Assembly (NCBI RefSeq): GCF_900105905.1
Contig: NZ_FNSV01000001.1
Span: 163,762-227,761 of the forward strand
Source of the DNA: Rhodococcus koreensis
Lineage (GTDB): Bacteria; Actinomycetota; Actinomycetes; Mycobacteriales; Mycobacteriaceae
DNA length: 64,000 nucleotides
Direction of reading: 5' to 3'
The translations under genes were made by a program, and so were the position numbers. Positions 17,135 to 27,700 of the stretch are shown here, in pieces. The notes beneath the pieces are model-generated. The model did no database searches and had not been told where the DNA came from. It saw only the letters and a list, made by a program, of their open reading frames with translations. The stretch's first letter is position 1. Every line of letters begins with the position of its first letter.

Positions 17135-17345
17135 TCAGGCCGCGGCTGCGCTGGCCCGTGGTCGGCCCCAGCGTTGTTGGCGTTCGCTGCGGACGGGGGC
17201 ACGTTCTTGGCGTTGTGCTGCCAGGACATCAGGGTGGCGGGCGTTGACGTTGCGGCCAGCGCAGGTAGTAGTCCCGCAGGCGTCGGGCCAGAACGGTGTG
17301 GTTGGGGTCGTTCGAATCGCCCATCACGAAGGTACACAACGGCCC
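17135..17345 (-). pseudogene. Relic of a transposase C-terminus
   Basis: Read on the minus strand, 17345 onward encodes FGPLCTFVMGDSNDPNHTVL and RRLRDYYLRW, and after a frame change continues NVNARHPDVLAAQRQERA to a stop at 17135. I recall this ending from actinobacterial IS transposases but cannot name the family. The frameshift and missing front show it is dead. Confidence 0.55.
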
Positions 17346-17543
17346 GAACTGGGCCCTCGATCGCCCAGGACGCGTTGGTCGGCGTGAAACATAGTTCGAC
17401 GTTGTTTCCGCGCCCAGGAACGGATCTGGGCGTCTTGTTCGCAGAAAGGGGACATACCGCCGGATTCTCAGCGGTGTGTCACCCACCCCGGCTATGTTCG
17501 TGGTCAACGCACTAGATTTGGACGATGCGGTCTGTTCAACGGA
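17346..17543. other. Spacer, no supported gene
   Basis: Non-coding as far as can be seen; the left part may belong to the decayed transposase at 17135-17345. Confidence 0.35.
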
Positions 17544-17930
17544 TTAACGACGGGAAGCTATCGCGCCGGCCGCCCGTTTGCCCAGAATCTTGTCGGTGGC
17601 GTGACGGTCGATTTGATCGAACGTGAGGCTCGTTTCGGGACGTGTCAGGCGAGTCATGTCCTCTGGCGAAGGCTGCGGCACTTCGAGGGCCACCTGCCGG
17701 GCGTCCTCGATGTCGATATTCTCGAATGCCCACACACTCGTGGTGTCTTCTCGCCAGTAGTCCTCGGTCAGATACCAGTTGGCGATGAACCACAAGCCGT
17801 TCGGCATCAATGTCCAGACCTTGCGGGCGTCGATCCCACGCGCGCCAGGCCGTGTGATGGCCAACCATTCCAAGCTATCGTCGGCAACCCGAGTTACTCG
17901 CCAGTATTCCCAGCCGCTACTCGCCATCAT
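17544..17930 (-). CDS. Unknown 128-aa protein at the end of the defence operon
   Basis: I do not recognise the family. The protein is rich in Trp and Tyr in its first 70 residues (SSGWEYWRVTRVADDSLEWL, then MPNGLWFIANWYLTEDYW), suggesting a small beta-rich fold, and ends in a basic tail. It follows the 425-aa gene by 81 bases on the same strand. It may be cotranscribed with the helicase-methylase operon, but no direct evidence links its function. Confidence 0.5.
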   Translation of the reverse strand: MMASSGWEYWRVTRVADDSLEWLAITRPGARGIDARKVWTLMPNGLWFIANWYLTEDYWREDTTSVWAFENIDIEDARQVALEVPQPSPEDMTRLTRPETSLTFDQIDRHATDKILGKRAAGAIASRR

Positions 17931-18011
17931 TTCTCCTCATATTTGGAATACAGCCCGTGGGTCTCGGGTTCATTGGCGCGTCGACGCCCGACGGGGCCGA
18001 TCATGCCCAGC

Positions 18012-19289
18012 TCAGTCGCATGGACCTGGGTTACGCTTCGACGCCTCTCGTGCTTCTGCAACTCTGGTGAAACGTTTCCCGAGGAACCCGAGGCCGGCCG
18101 CCCCCGCATCGAGACCACGGCTTCCCAGTTCGAGTGCGGTCTCACCCACAGACTTGAAGCGTGTACCGAGTTCCGTGAGCGCGTCGCCGACGGTGGGATC
18201 TTCATGGTCCTGCCAACCTTGCACTTGGCTTCGGCGGGCCTTCGCAAACGAGTCGAGATCTTGGCGCAGCTGAAGGACATCTCGTTTGAGCTGTGCATTC
18301 GACATCCATCGCACGATCTCGAGCGGCTTGATCGCGGCGTACCGCGCGAGTTCAGCCCGCCCGCGCAGGAGTAGCTCACCATCGGCGGCAAGATGGTCGG
18401 CGAGCATCTTGCGGGCGGACGCTACGACGAGTTCGAGGTGTTCTGGCTCAGTGTGCTTCACGCGCTCGATTCGGAGGCGCTGCCACAGGTACAGGGAGTC
18501 TTCCGCGATCACCAAGAGTTCGAGACTCTCGCCGAGTCGGTTGTCCTCCACCGCCTTCTGAAGATAACTGGCGCGCTCCTGGACCGGTCTACTCGCATCG
18601 AATCCGTCGATCGACTTGCGGATATGTGCCCTCAAACGCTCGACGACAACTTCGAGACCGGGGCCGAGCGGTGCGAGGGAATCCCAGTCGGCCGTCGGCA
18701 GCTGCCCTGACTCGTCGAGCATCAGCACAGTCCGGCGCAGCGCCTGGTGGTGCCCGATCACGTCGCCGATCATCGAGGCCTGGGCAAGGTTGAGGATTTG
18801 GTCGACCTTGCCTTCGACCCGCTCGACGGCAGTCGTCGTCTCCGCGATCGCAGTTTGGAGAGCGAGAGTCGCCATGGCGAGTTGGATGGACAGCGCGCGC
18901 GTGCCCACTAGTGATGCGCTCTGCCATTGCATCTGCCCGCGGAACTTACCGGCGGCGTCGACGACGGTCATCCTGTTGAATCCCGGCTGACCGGGAAGGA
19001 CATGGAACTTCCTCAGTTTTTCGACACTGTCGGGCGCAAGCCGAACGAAGGTACCGTGCTGGGCGCCGACAGCGGCGAGACCGGAAGCCAACGCAGCAGT
19101 GCCGGCGGTAGTTTGGGCGTCGATCCCGGCGACCTCGACCGCATTGGCGGCGTTGAAGCGCAGTTTGTTGAGGTATCCCTCGACTGCGGTGGGATCTCCG
19201 GCCACGAGGACGCCCTCGGGTTCGACGACTACCGTCAATTCCGATTGCCCCTCGGCGTGGATACCTCCTGCCGGCGTCTGTTCATCCAT
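18012..19289 (-). CDS. Unknown helical protein downstream of the defence operon
   Basis: A 425-aa protein from the ATG at 19289 (MDEQTPAGG, with AGAGG before it); the open frame extends to 19409 but the extra residues look non-coding. It contains long helical stretches (AETTTAVERVEGKVDQILNL; ELLVIAEDSLYLWQRL) and a glycine-rich C-terminal segment, LELGSRGLDAGAAGLGFLG, that could associate with membrane. No catalytic motif is seen. It lies 180 bases after the UvrD-like gene on the same strand, and could be an accessory or effector of that system. Confidence 0.6.
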   Translation of the reverse strand: MDEQTPAGGIHAEGQSELTVVVEPEGVLVAGDPTAVEGYLNKLRFNAANAVEVAGIDAQTTAGTAALASGLAAVGAQHGTFVRLAPDSVEKLRKFHVLPGQPGFNRMTVVDAAGKFRGQMQWQSASLVGTRALSIQLAMATLALQTAIAETTTAVERVEGKVDQILNLAQASMIGDVIGHHQALRRTVLMLDESGQLPTADWDSLAPLGPGLEVVVERLRAHIRKSIDGFDASRPVQERASYLQKAVEDNRLGESLELLVIAEDSLYLWQRLRIERVKHTEPEHLELVVASARKMLADHLAADGELLLRGRAELARYAAIKPLEIVRWMSNAQLKRDVLQLRQDLDSFAKARRSQVQGWQDHEDPTVGDALTELGTRFKSVGETALELGSRGLDAGAAGLGFLGKRFTRVAEAREASKRNPGPCD

Positions 19290-19469
19290 GGGGGATGCCT
19301 CTCGTTCTCTTCGAGTGTTCCTTCGGTACTCGAGTGATGCGCAGCGTACAGCCGCCGTCGGACTCCCCGTGCTGTCCGGCTGTCGCGGGTGGATGGTCAA
19401 GGTCCACATCGCCTTGTCGTGACTATCACCTTGACCACCGCGCGAAAACCGAACGTGGCGGTGGGCGTC

Positions 19470-21710
19470 TTATGCGGGCCTGCCCGAAACGGCCTGTGGC
19501 AACAGGTCGCTGGGGTCGCCTGCGTAGACCACCACCAGTTCGTCTCGCGCGCGTGTCGCGGCGACATACAGCAGCGACCGTTCTCGCTGTAGCGCGTCGG
19601 CACGGTCACCCTCGGGCAGTGCGTCGATGAAGTAGGTGCGCGGCATGTTCTTGGCGCCGACACCGACGAGGACAACCTTCGCGAACTCCATGCCTTTCGC
19701 GCGGTGCATGGTCATCACCTGGGGGGTCCCTGTCGGTCCTGCGGTGTCCCGGTCGACGAAGGCGACCGGGACCCCGCGGTCGCCGAGGGCGCGTGGTAGT
19801 GATTCGCCTTCCTTGCGGGTGGGTACCAGCAGACCGATCGATTCGGGGGCCACCTTCGCATCGAGCCACTCACGGACGGTGTGTGCGACGATGTCGTATT
19901 CGTCGGTGAGTGAACTCGCCTCGACGGGGCGCGGCTGCGGGCCGCGCCGGGCCGACCGGTAGGCGTCCGTGCTCTCGGGTTCGTCGACGAGGTCGGTGTA
20001 CTCGGCGCCGGACAGGATGCCCAATGCGTAGCGCAGGTTCTGCTCAGTGGTGCGGTAGTTCAGTGTGAGTCGGCGTGCGCGGCCGACGATGTTGATGCTG
20101 TAGCGGCCCAGCACGATCGGCTGGCCGTAGATGCGCTGATGCGAATCCTCCGCGATGAACAGGTCGTCCTTGCCCGGCGCGGCGAGTGCCCGTAGGAGCA
20201 TCAGTCGTGACGGGCTGAGGTCCTGTGCCTCGTCGACCAGCACGTGATCGGCCAGTCCCCGGCCGTTGATGTTGCGCAGGACCTGCGCGGCGATCGCGGA
20301 TTTTTCCTCGAAGTCCGTGGTGCCGTCGGCGGCGGCCGCGGCCCGGTATGCCTCGATCACGTCCCACACCGCGTTGCGGCGGGCACGATTGAGCGAGACA
20401 CCGCGCCCGGTGCGGCGGGCCTTGAGGTACTCCTCCCGGGTGGTCACCAGGTTCGGCAGGACGATGGTGGCGTACTCGGACTCGAGGAACGAGGGGGTGC
20501 ACAATTCGGGTCCGAGTCCGGCGCCGTGTTCGTCCGCGGCGATCGCCCACGCCTGGGAGTGGGTGTGTTTGCTCACCTGCGCGGTGCGGGGTCCGAGCAC
20601 CTGCGCGACGGCACCCGGCTTACCGTCCGAGCCGCCGAGTTCGGTCGCGTACGAGGTGAGCACTCGGTGTGCGATTGCGTCGACACCGGCTATGTAGATC
20701 CCCGGTTCCCCCAGCTCCGCCGCGGGCACGATACTCGGATCGAGGACGCTCAGCTGCTCTTTGAGTGCATCGGCGAGGGTCCGGTTGAACGTGGTGAGCA
20801 CGATCCGCGCCTCGGGATTGCGGCGGTGCAACTCGCGGGCACGATGCAACAACACCACCGTCTTCCCGGTCCCTGCGCCGCCGGAGATCCGGAACGGGCC
20901 GTTGTAGCTGCGCGTCGTGTACGCCCGCTGTTCGGGATGCAGGAAGATGCGCCATGCCGAGAAGTCGGGGTTCTCGATGGCGGCCCGCAGCGCGATGTCG
21001 TCCTCGATGAACGCGAACTCCATCTGCGCTGCCGGGTGTTTGAGCGCGGCGAGCAGGTCGTCGTCATTGGTGGCATCGGCGGCGGCTGGCTGGTCGAGCT
21101 GGTACTTCTCCCGGATCGCGGTCAACGATTCGCCGGTGTAGACGTCGAGCAATGCGCTGGCCTGCCATGTGGCGGGCGCCTGCTCGGCGTAGTCGAGAAC
21201 GGCGTCGCTGCCGAGGAGGTCGAGTGCGCCTTCCGCGAACGCGGCGTCGATGCCGAGGTCGGTGAAATCGTCGACCGTGAACTCGCGGTCCCGCAGGCTG
21301 GTCTCGACGTCGTCGGCAGCGGCCGGCGGTTCCGTCGCCGGAGGCGGGGTGGCCGGCAGAGTGGTGGCTACTGGCTGCTCGTCCACCGGAATCAGCTCGG
21401 CGACACCGTTGCGCGGATTGATGTTCACCCGCGATTTCTGCGCGATGGAGATGGCCTCGTCGTGCTGGAAGGTGCCGATGAAGACGTAGGACGCGTCTTG
21501 CTGGCTGCCCTGCAGTTTGAACAGCACCGCCCGGTTGGAGATGTCCACCCGTCCGGTACGGGCCCGCGGGTCGGCGGAGTTGTTGATCGGCTCGATGTGC
21601 AGGCCCGGTGCGGTGTCGTCGGCAGCAAGTTTCGCCAGAAACCGGTAGGTGGCCTGGTGCAGGCTCCCGTCCATCCCGGACAGTCCCGGACCGAGAATGA
21701 TCTGTGCCAT
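19470..21710 (-). CDS. UvrD/Rep-like superfamily 1 helicase of the defence operon
   Basis: A 746-aa protein starting at the ATG at 21710, one base after the stop of the giant helicase gene; the open frame continues upstream only as overlap. After an N-terminal region of about 250 residues (MAQIILGPGLSGMDGSLHQA) come the SF1 motifs: Walker A SGGAGTGKTVVLL, LTTFNRTLA, DEAQDLSPSRL, MTMHRAKGMEF and the final YVAATRARDELVVV. It would translocate on single-stranded DNA using ATP. Its N-terminal part resembles domains of helicases that open with nuclease or toxin-like folds, but I cannot identify it. Confidence 0.9.
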   Translation of the reverse strand: MAQIILGPGLSGMDGSLHQATYRFLAKLAADDTAPGLHIEPINNSADPRARTGRVDISNRAVLFKLQGSQQDASYVFIGTFQHDEAISIAQKSRVNINPRNGVAELIPVDEQPVATTLPATPPPATEPPAAADDVETSLRDREFTVDDFTDLGIDAAFAEGALDLLGSDAVLDYAEQAPATWQASALLDVYTGESLTAIREKYQLDQPAAADATNDDDLLAALKHPAAQMEFAFIEDDIALRAAIENPDFSAWRIFLHPEQRAYTTRSYNGPFRISGGAGTGKTVVLLHRARELHRRNPEARIVLTTFNRTLADALKEQLSVLDPSIVPAAELGEPGIYIAGVDAIAHRVLTSYATELGGSDGKPGAVAQVLGPRTAQVSKHTHSQAWAIAADEHGAGLGPELCTPSFLESEYATIVLPNLVTTREEYLKARRTGRGVSLNRARRNAVWDVIEAYRAAAAADGTTDFEEKSAIAAQVLRNINGRGLADHVLVDEAQDLSPSRLMLLRALAAPGKDDLFIAEDSHQRIYGQPIVLGRYSINIVGRARRLTLNYRTTEQNLRYALGILSGAEYTDLVDEPESTDAYRSARRGPQPRPVEASSLTDEYDIVAHTVREWLDAKVAPESIGLLVPTRKEGESLPRALGDRGVPVAFVDRDTAGPTGTPQVMTMHRAKGMEFAKVVLVGVGAKNMPRTYFIDALPEGDRADALQRERSLLYVAATRARDELVVVYAGDPSDLLPQAVSGRPA

Positions 21711-21711
21711 T

Positions 21712-24700
21712 TTACGCACCTGCCTCCTGCAATGCGGCCTTAACGGCGTCGGGGTCGGCCGGACACAGTACCCAGCCGGCGGCGGACAACTCCTCGCGCT
21801 CCGTGTCGTCGATGCCGGTGTCGACGACGACCTTGCGGTCCGGCCACGAGATCTCGAGCGGGATGCCGCGGAACTCCTCGCCGACCTCGGGCACCGGCAC
21901 GGCGGCCGCGGCGGCGAGCAGGGTGACGAGTTCGCGGTCGCTCGCTGCGACTTCGTTGTACACGTCGAGCCACGGACCGGTGAGCCCGGCTGGGGCCTGC
22001 GGCTCCGGCGCCGGGACCGGCGTGGGTGCGGGGACGGGCACCGGCAGTGCTTCCGACAGTGCGGTCCTGCTCGTGATCTCGGTCGGCAGCGATCGGAAGT
22101 TGAGCAGATTCGCCCAGCGTAGCCACTCCCGCCACGCGCTTTTGGCATCCTCGGTTAGCGCCGTGTCCGAGTCGTCGAGCACCACCGCGACCTCGGTGGA
22201 GGACTGCGATCCGGGGGAGAGTCTGATGGCGGCGGCGAATCCGCCGTAGCGCCAGACCAGCGTGTCCCCGGAGGGCGACTCGTCGAGTCCGTCGTCGAGT
22301 GCCGCCAGCGCGAGTGCGCTGGGCGATCCGTGAGCGCGGCGCCCCACTTCCCGCAGGCTGGCAAGGCCGAGAATCGGCAACCAATGCGCAAGCTGGCCTC
22401 GGGCGTGGCGTGACGGCTGCTGAATCCAGGCCAGCAGCAGGTCGATCGCGTTGCCGAAGACGAGGTCGAGCGCGCTCTTGGACAGTTGGTCTCCGGCCAG
22501 GCCCAACACGACCGGGGTGACGTTGGCGCGGAATCCGGAGGTGTCGAGCACCGCACCGTCGACGTCGTCACGCGTGACGGCAATGACCTGATAGCCGCCG
22601 TCGCGCAGGTTTCGGCGTTTCTCGGCGTCGTCGGCGATGCGGTTGTGTGCCGGGGTCGCGTGGTAGGCCCGCCCGTCGGTGAAGATCGCAGTCGGCGGGA
22701 CGCCGCCGCGCGCCGAGGTCAGCACGAAGTCGGGTTTGCTGCCGAGCACGTTCTCCTGCGGTCGCAGCGTCCACCGGTTGCTCGAACCGAGCGCGATGTC
22801 CCACATAATTCCGCGGTCGGTGGGCTTCTCGGTGATGGTCGCGCCGAGTGCCTCGAGCCGTTTAGCGAACTCGACCCGGAATCGCTTCTCGAGATCGGAT
22901 TCGCTCTCGGTGACCTCGGGTTCGGTCTCGGTGACCGACCACGGCATCATCTCGGGCACCTCCGGCTCGTCGGCTGGACCGAATTCCCTGCCCGCCAACA
23001 GGTTAGCCAGGTGACGTTCAGCGGCGGACCGCGAGGTCCGGGGTACGTCGGGCAGGGCCGCGAACGGCAGCAGGCAGTTCTCACACGCGAGTTTGCCGTC
23101 GTCGCGACACCTGCAGTCCTTCACCACCTCCCACGCGCGGTGCAGCATGTCCCATACCGTGTCCGGTTTGGTGAAGTCGGCGAGGTAACCGGTGCCGCCC
23201 GGCACCACATCGTGCAGCAGCAGAGCTGCATGGTCGGCGCCGTGCGGGGAGGGGTCAACGGTGGGCGTGATCTCGAGGTGGTCGGGGTCGCCGCCGATGT
23301 ATTCCCGCACGCCGAGCAGGATCGCGGCCGCGAGCGAGGGCATCGCGAACGTGTCGCCCAGCGTCACCGACGGCGGCAGGCGCAGCACCAGACCCTCGGT
23401 GGTGAGCCGGCGGGCCAGTGCCAGCGAGGTGGTCGACTCCTCCATCGCGGTGCGCAGCGAGCACCACGGTCGGTGTTCGCTCGCACGATTGGCGCCGGTG
23501 GCCGCATCGAGCTTGCCGCACTCCGAGCACACCCGGAACAGCGCGGCATCGGCCTCCTGCCCGGCGAGCAGGCGGCTTCCGCCCCCGGTTGCTGCCGCGC
23601 CCAGGTTCAACCAGCGGATCTGCATCTGCCGCAGGTGTTTGGCGCCGAATCCCACACCCTCGACGAACCAGCGCTTCCCGACGTGCACAGGGTCGATGTC
23701 GGCGGCCGTGAGCACGGTGAACCGTTCCCGGTTGCGTTCGTCGCGGGAGTCGTCGATCGTCGCTTCCTCGCGCCGGATGATCGCCGACACCGTCCTGAGT
23801 TCGGCGACCGGCAGGCGCTGGCTGGTGTCGGCGATGGCGGCCGAGCCGCAGCGCGGGCATCGTGTGGGCGCGTCCGCCCCGGCCAGGTCGGGGGACAGTT
23901 CCTTGACGTATCCGCATGCCGGGCAGCACGCCCACTGGGTGACGGCATCACCGTCGGCGCCGAGGTCCACCGCGTCGATCGCGATGGCGAAACCGTTGGC
24001 GTAGAAGGTGGATCCGGGGGCGAAGTCGCGCAACGCCTGCGCCGAGCCGCGGCGCAGTTCGAACTCGGAGTGTTCGTACTCCTGGCTTTCCGGGTTGAGC
24101 CAGTTCACCGATACCGACAGGGTCACGGTGTCGTCGAGCAGGGTGTAGTTCGGCAGCAGCCCGAACGATTCGAGTGCGCTCACCCAGTACTCGGACCGCA
24201 ACTCGGCGAGTTGCCTGTTGATCAGGCGCTTCGCGGCCTCCGCTGCCCGCAGGTCGCGACGGTTCTCCTCGGTCGCAGCCGGAGAGGTGGCCCGGTCCTG
24301 CAGGTCGGGAAGTGCCTTGTCCACGGCGGCCTTGCGGTGCGTGAGCATCTCGATGCGGCGGTTCCACTCCACCGACGCACGGTGACACCGGGCCGCGAGT
24401 TCGCTGGTGCCGGGACCGGTCAACGGTTGCGGGAAGGCACGCAGACGGGCCGCGACATCGGCATCGAGTGCGGGGAATCCGGCGAGGAACTCCCCTACGA
24501 GGTCGGTGGCTCGGCCTTCGGCCTCGGCGATCAGCGCACCCAGATACGTTCGGCTTCCGGTTGAGCGCAACGCATCCGCTGTGGTTCGTGGATGCGGCGC
24601 GCCTGAGCGGCGGGCGAGGACGTCCGCGACCGACGCGGTGAACTGGCGGCGCAGGATCTCCTCGGCGTCGAGGTAGGTGGCCGGCGGGCGGACCGCACCG

Positions 24701-27700
24701 TTGATGGTGGCCTCAGGCCGGGTGAAACGCGGCAGCTGGTCACCGCGGGCGGTGACGTACGCCAGCGCGAGCGCATTGCCGGTGAGTCGGCCGGCACGCC
24801 CGACGCGTTGCAGGTAGGACGCGACCGAGCGCGGCAGCGACGACAGCAACACGGCGGACAGGTCGCCGATGTCGATGCCCATCTCCAGCGTCGGGGTGGC
24901 GACCAGCACGTTCGGCGCGTTGGGCGGCGGGGTGGGCTGCTTGAACTGGGTTTCGTACTCGAGGCGCACGTCGTCGGGCAGCAGGCTGGTGTGCTCGCGG
25001 GCCACCACGCGGCGGATGTCGGTGGCCGCGTACATCTGCCGGTAGAAGTTGTCCTCGAGCTGGTGCGGCCGCAGGGTGCCGTCGCACCGGTCGACCAGGC
25101 ACGGAGCATCGCGCAGGTCGCGAAGGGCCTCCGGGGCGCCGTGCAGGACGTCGCGGCAGATCGTGCAGGCCAGGGCGATGGCGCCCGACGCGAGTTCCGT
25201 GTCGGCGACCGGGCGCACCACGATGGCACTCGCCGGCAGGTGGAAGGTCTGCGCACCGCTGGTGGAGGTGGTGTCGCCGATGACGTCGCGGCGGCGCAGC
25301 CGGGTGAACAGCAGCCGCGCCAGCACCGCGCCCTCCTGGCGGCCCACACCGAGCGCCTTCGCGGTCCACTGGGCGTACCAGCCGCGCGTCGACGCAATGG
25401 GTTCGAGGTCGGTGTCGCGTGCCGACCCGCCGAGCACGGGATAGCCGGGTGCCGAGTTCCCCCTGCCGAAACCCGGCATGCCCTGGCCACGACGCCGTCC
25501 GCCGGTGATCCACCACCGGTTGCCGTCCTCCTGGCGGAACGTCGCGAACCACTCGTGCTCGATCGCGCCCCGACTGCGCATGCGTTCGAGCACGCCGCGG
25601 ACCCACGCGAGGAGGCGGGCATCGTCAACGGGGCCGAACAGGCCCTGCTGCACATCGGGCGAGTCGACCGCCTCGCGGGCGCAGGCGAGCAGCACGGTCG
25701 GCGCGATATCGAGGCGGGTGACCGCGGTGCCGGTGCGTTCGAGGGTGCGGCCGACGCCGGACCGCAGTCCGAGTTCGAGCTGAATGTCCAGCAGCAGCCG
25801 GCGTCGCACATTGGTGCGTACCTTCGACGGCACCCGCGCCAGCGACGGCCGTTTCCAGAACTCGCGGAACGCGTCCCGGTCGGCCAGTTCGGGTGGCAGC
25901 ACCCGGTAGCGGGCACCCGGATCGTCGCCAGCGAGGTCGATGACGCGGTGCACGAGCGAGTCGAGGTCGGACTCGCCGTCGGCGAGGGCCTGGCGCAGCA
26001 ACGTGCGCAGGGTCAGGGCGTGCGAGCGGGCCTGCACGAAGCCGGCGCGGTGCGCGGCGTCCTGCACGCTGTCGGTGAACACCAGCGCCCGCTTCTCCCG
26101 CGCGTCGAGATCGGGGCTGCCGAACAGGGTGGACAACGACACCGACAGCATGGTCGCGATCGCGGAGCCGAGGAAGCGGATGCCTTCGGGCTGCCGGCAT
26201 GCGGGGCAGACGTCTTTCACCGAATCCGATCCGGCCGAGTCGGAACGGTGCACCAGCACCGGGAGCGCGCGGCCCTCGGCCAAGATCGCCTCGCCAGGGG
26301 GTTTGTAGGTGAGCCGGCGTTCGTCGACGAGCAGCCACGCCAAGCCCGACGGTTCATCCTCGGACCGGTCGGTCGCGCCCTCGGCCAGTTTCGCCTCGAG
26401 TTCGGCGGCTTCGCCGGGGGCGTGCATGAGCGCACGGAATCGGTCGTCGTTGCGCAGTGCCCGGCGCCGGATGGTGGTGTCGTCGGCGTCGAGGTCGGAC
26501 CCAGTGGGCGCCAGGGCGATGCCCCATCCGGAGCGGTTGCAGTGCCGGCAATACACGGCGGGCAGGAACGGCTCGGTCGGCAGGTCGGGGTCCACCCCGT
26601 CGACGCGCAGGCCGTCGTCGCCCCACACGAACAAAGGCGCGCCCGACGCGGCCCGGTCGAGGCGGGTGAGTTCCCGCGTCCACAGGTGCACGTCGACCGA
26701 CGCGGCCGCGCGACCGTGCCGGGCCCGCACATGGCTGAGCACGCCCACCAGGGCGGAGGTGACGGTGCGCAGCACCGCCGCACGCACCTCGCGCGCGGTG
26801 TCGCCCGGGAACAGTGCTGGCGCGAGGTCGTCGAGGTGGACGGCATCGCGAGTGAGGGCGACCAGCCGGTGGAACACCGGGTGGGTCTTGACGAGATCAA
26901 GCACGAGCGGACCGTCGCCGGCGACAGCGGCGGCGAGCGCCGCGGCGTCACCGCCGTCGTAGAGTCCGCGCAACACCGCGAGCGTGAGCGCCCGAGGGTC
27001 GTCCTGCCCGGTCGTCGCAGCGGCGAGGTCAGTGATCCGCGCGGGGTCTAGGCTGGCGGCCCGCCACCCAGCGACCGATTCGCTCGTGGGCGCCTCGCCA
27101 ACCCAGTCGTCAATGGACAGGCGCGACTCGGTGACGACCGAATCGGTCGGGAACTCCTCACCGAAAACGGTGCGCGCGAACGTGAGCATTGCGGCCGGGT
27201 CCCCGCCGTCGCCCAGGGTGGCGGACGTCGCGACGGGGGTGATGCGCCCGAGCGGGCGCCCCCGATCCTCGGCCGTGATCGCCGGATCGTCAGCGGCCCA
27301 ATGGCTTTTCAGGGTGAGGCCGAGGCGACGCAACAGCATGGAAACGTCGGTGCCCTGCGCTCCGTCATAGGTATGGAACTCGTCGAGCACCAGGTACTGC
27401 AGGCTGTGCGCGCTCTGCCGCCACAGGTCGGCATCGGCGGTCCGCAGCAGCAGCTGATCGAGCATCTTGTAGTTGGTAAGCAGGATGTCCGGGGCGAGGT
27501 CACGGATCACGTCGCGATCAGTGATCAACCCGTCCGCAGTCACCCGGGTGCGTTTCTCCCCCACCTCACCGGTGTACAGGGCCGCAGTGATGCCAGCGAG
27601 TGCGGCGCGCTCCGTGAGTAGGGCGGTGAGCCGGGACGCCTGATCGTTGGCGAGCGCATTCATCGGGTAGAGAATGATCGCCTTCGTCCCGGTCACGCCG

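Noticed and set aside
21711..22148. Start of the UvrD-like gene at 22148 (892 aa)
   Set aside because: The extra part overlaps the giant helicase gene by 437 bases and has low-complexity shadow sequence; the ATG at 21710 follows the stop by one base.
22486..27051. Long plus-strand open frames opposite the giant helicase gene
   Set aside because: They are antisense shadows in high-GC DNA with no protein-like motifs; the minus-strand frame has full helicase motifs.
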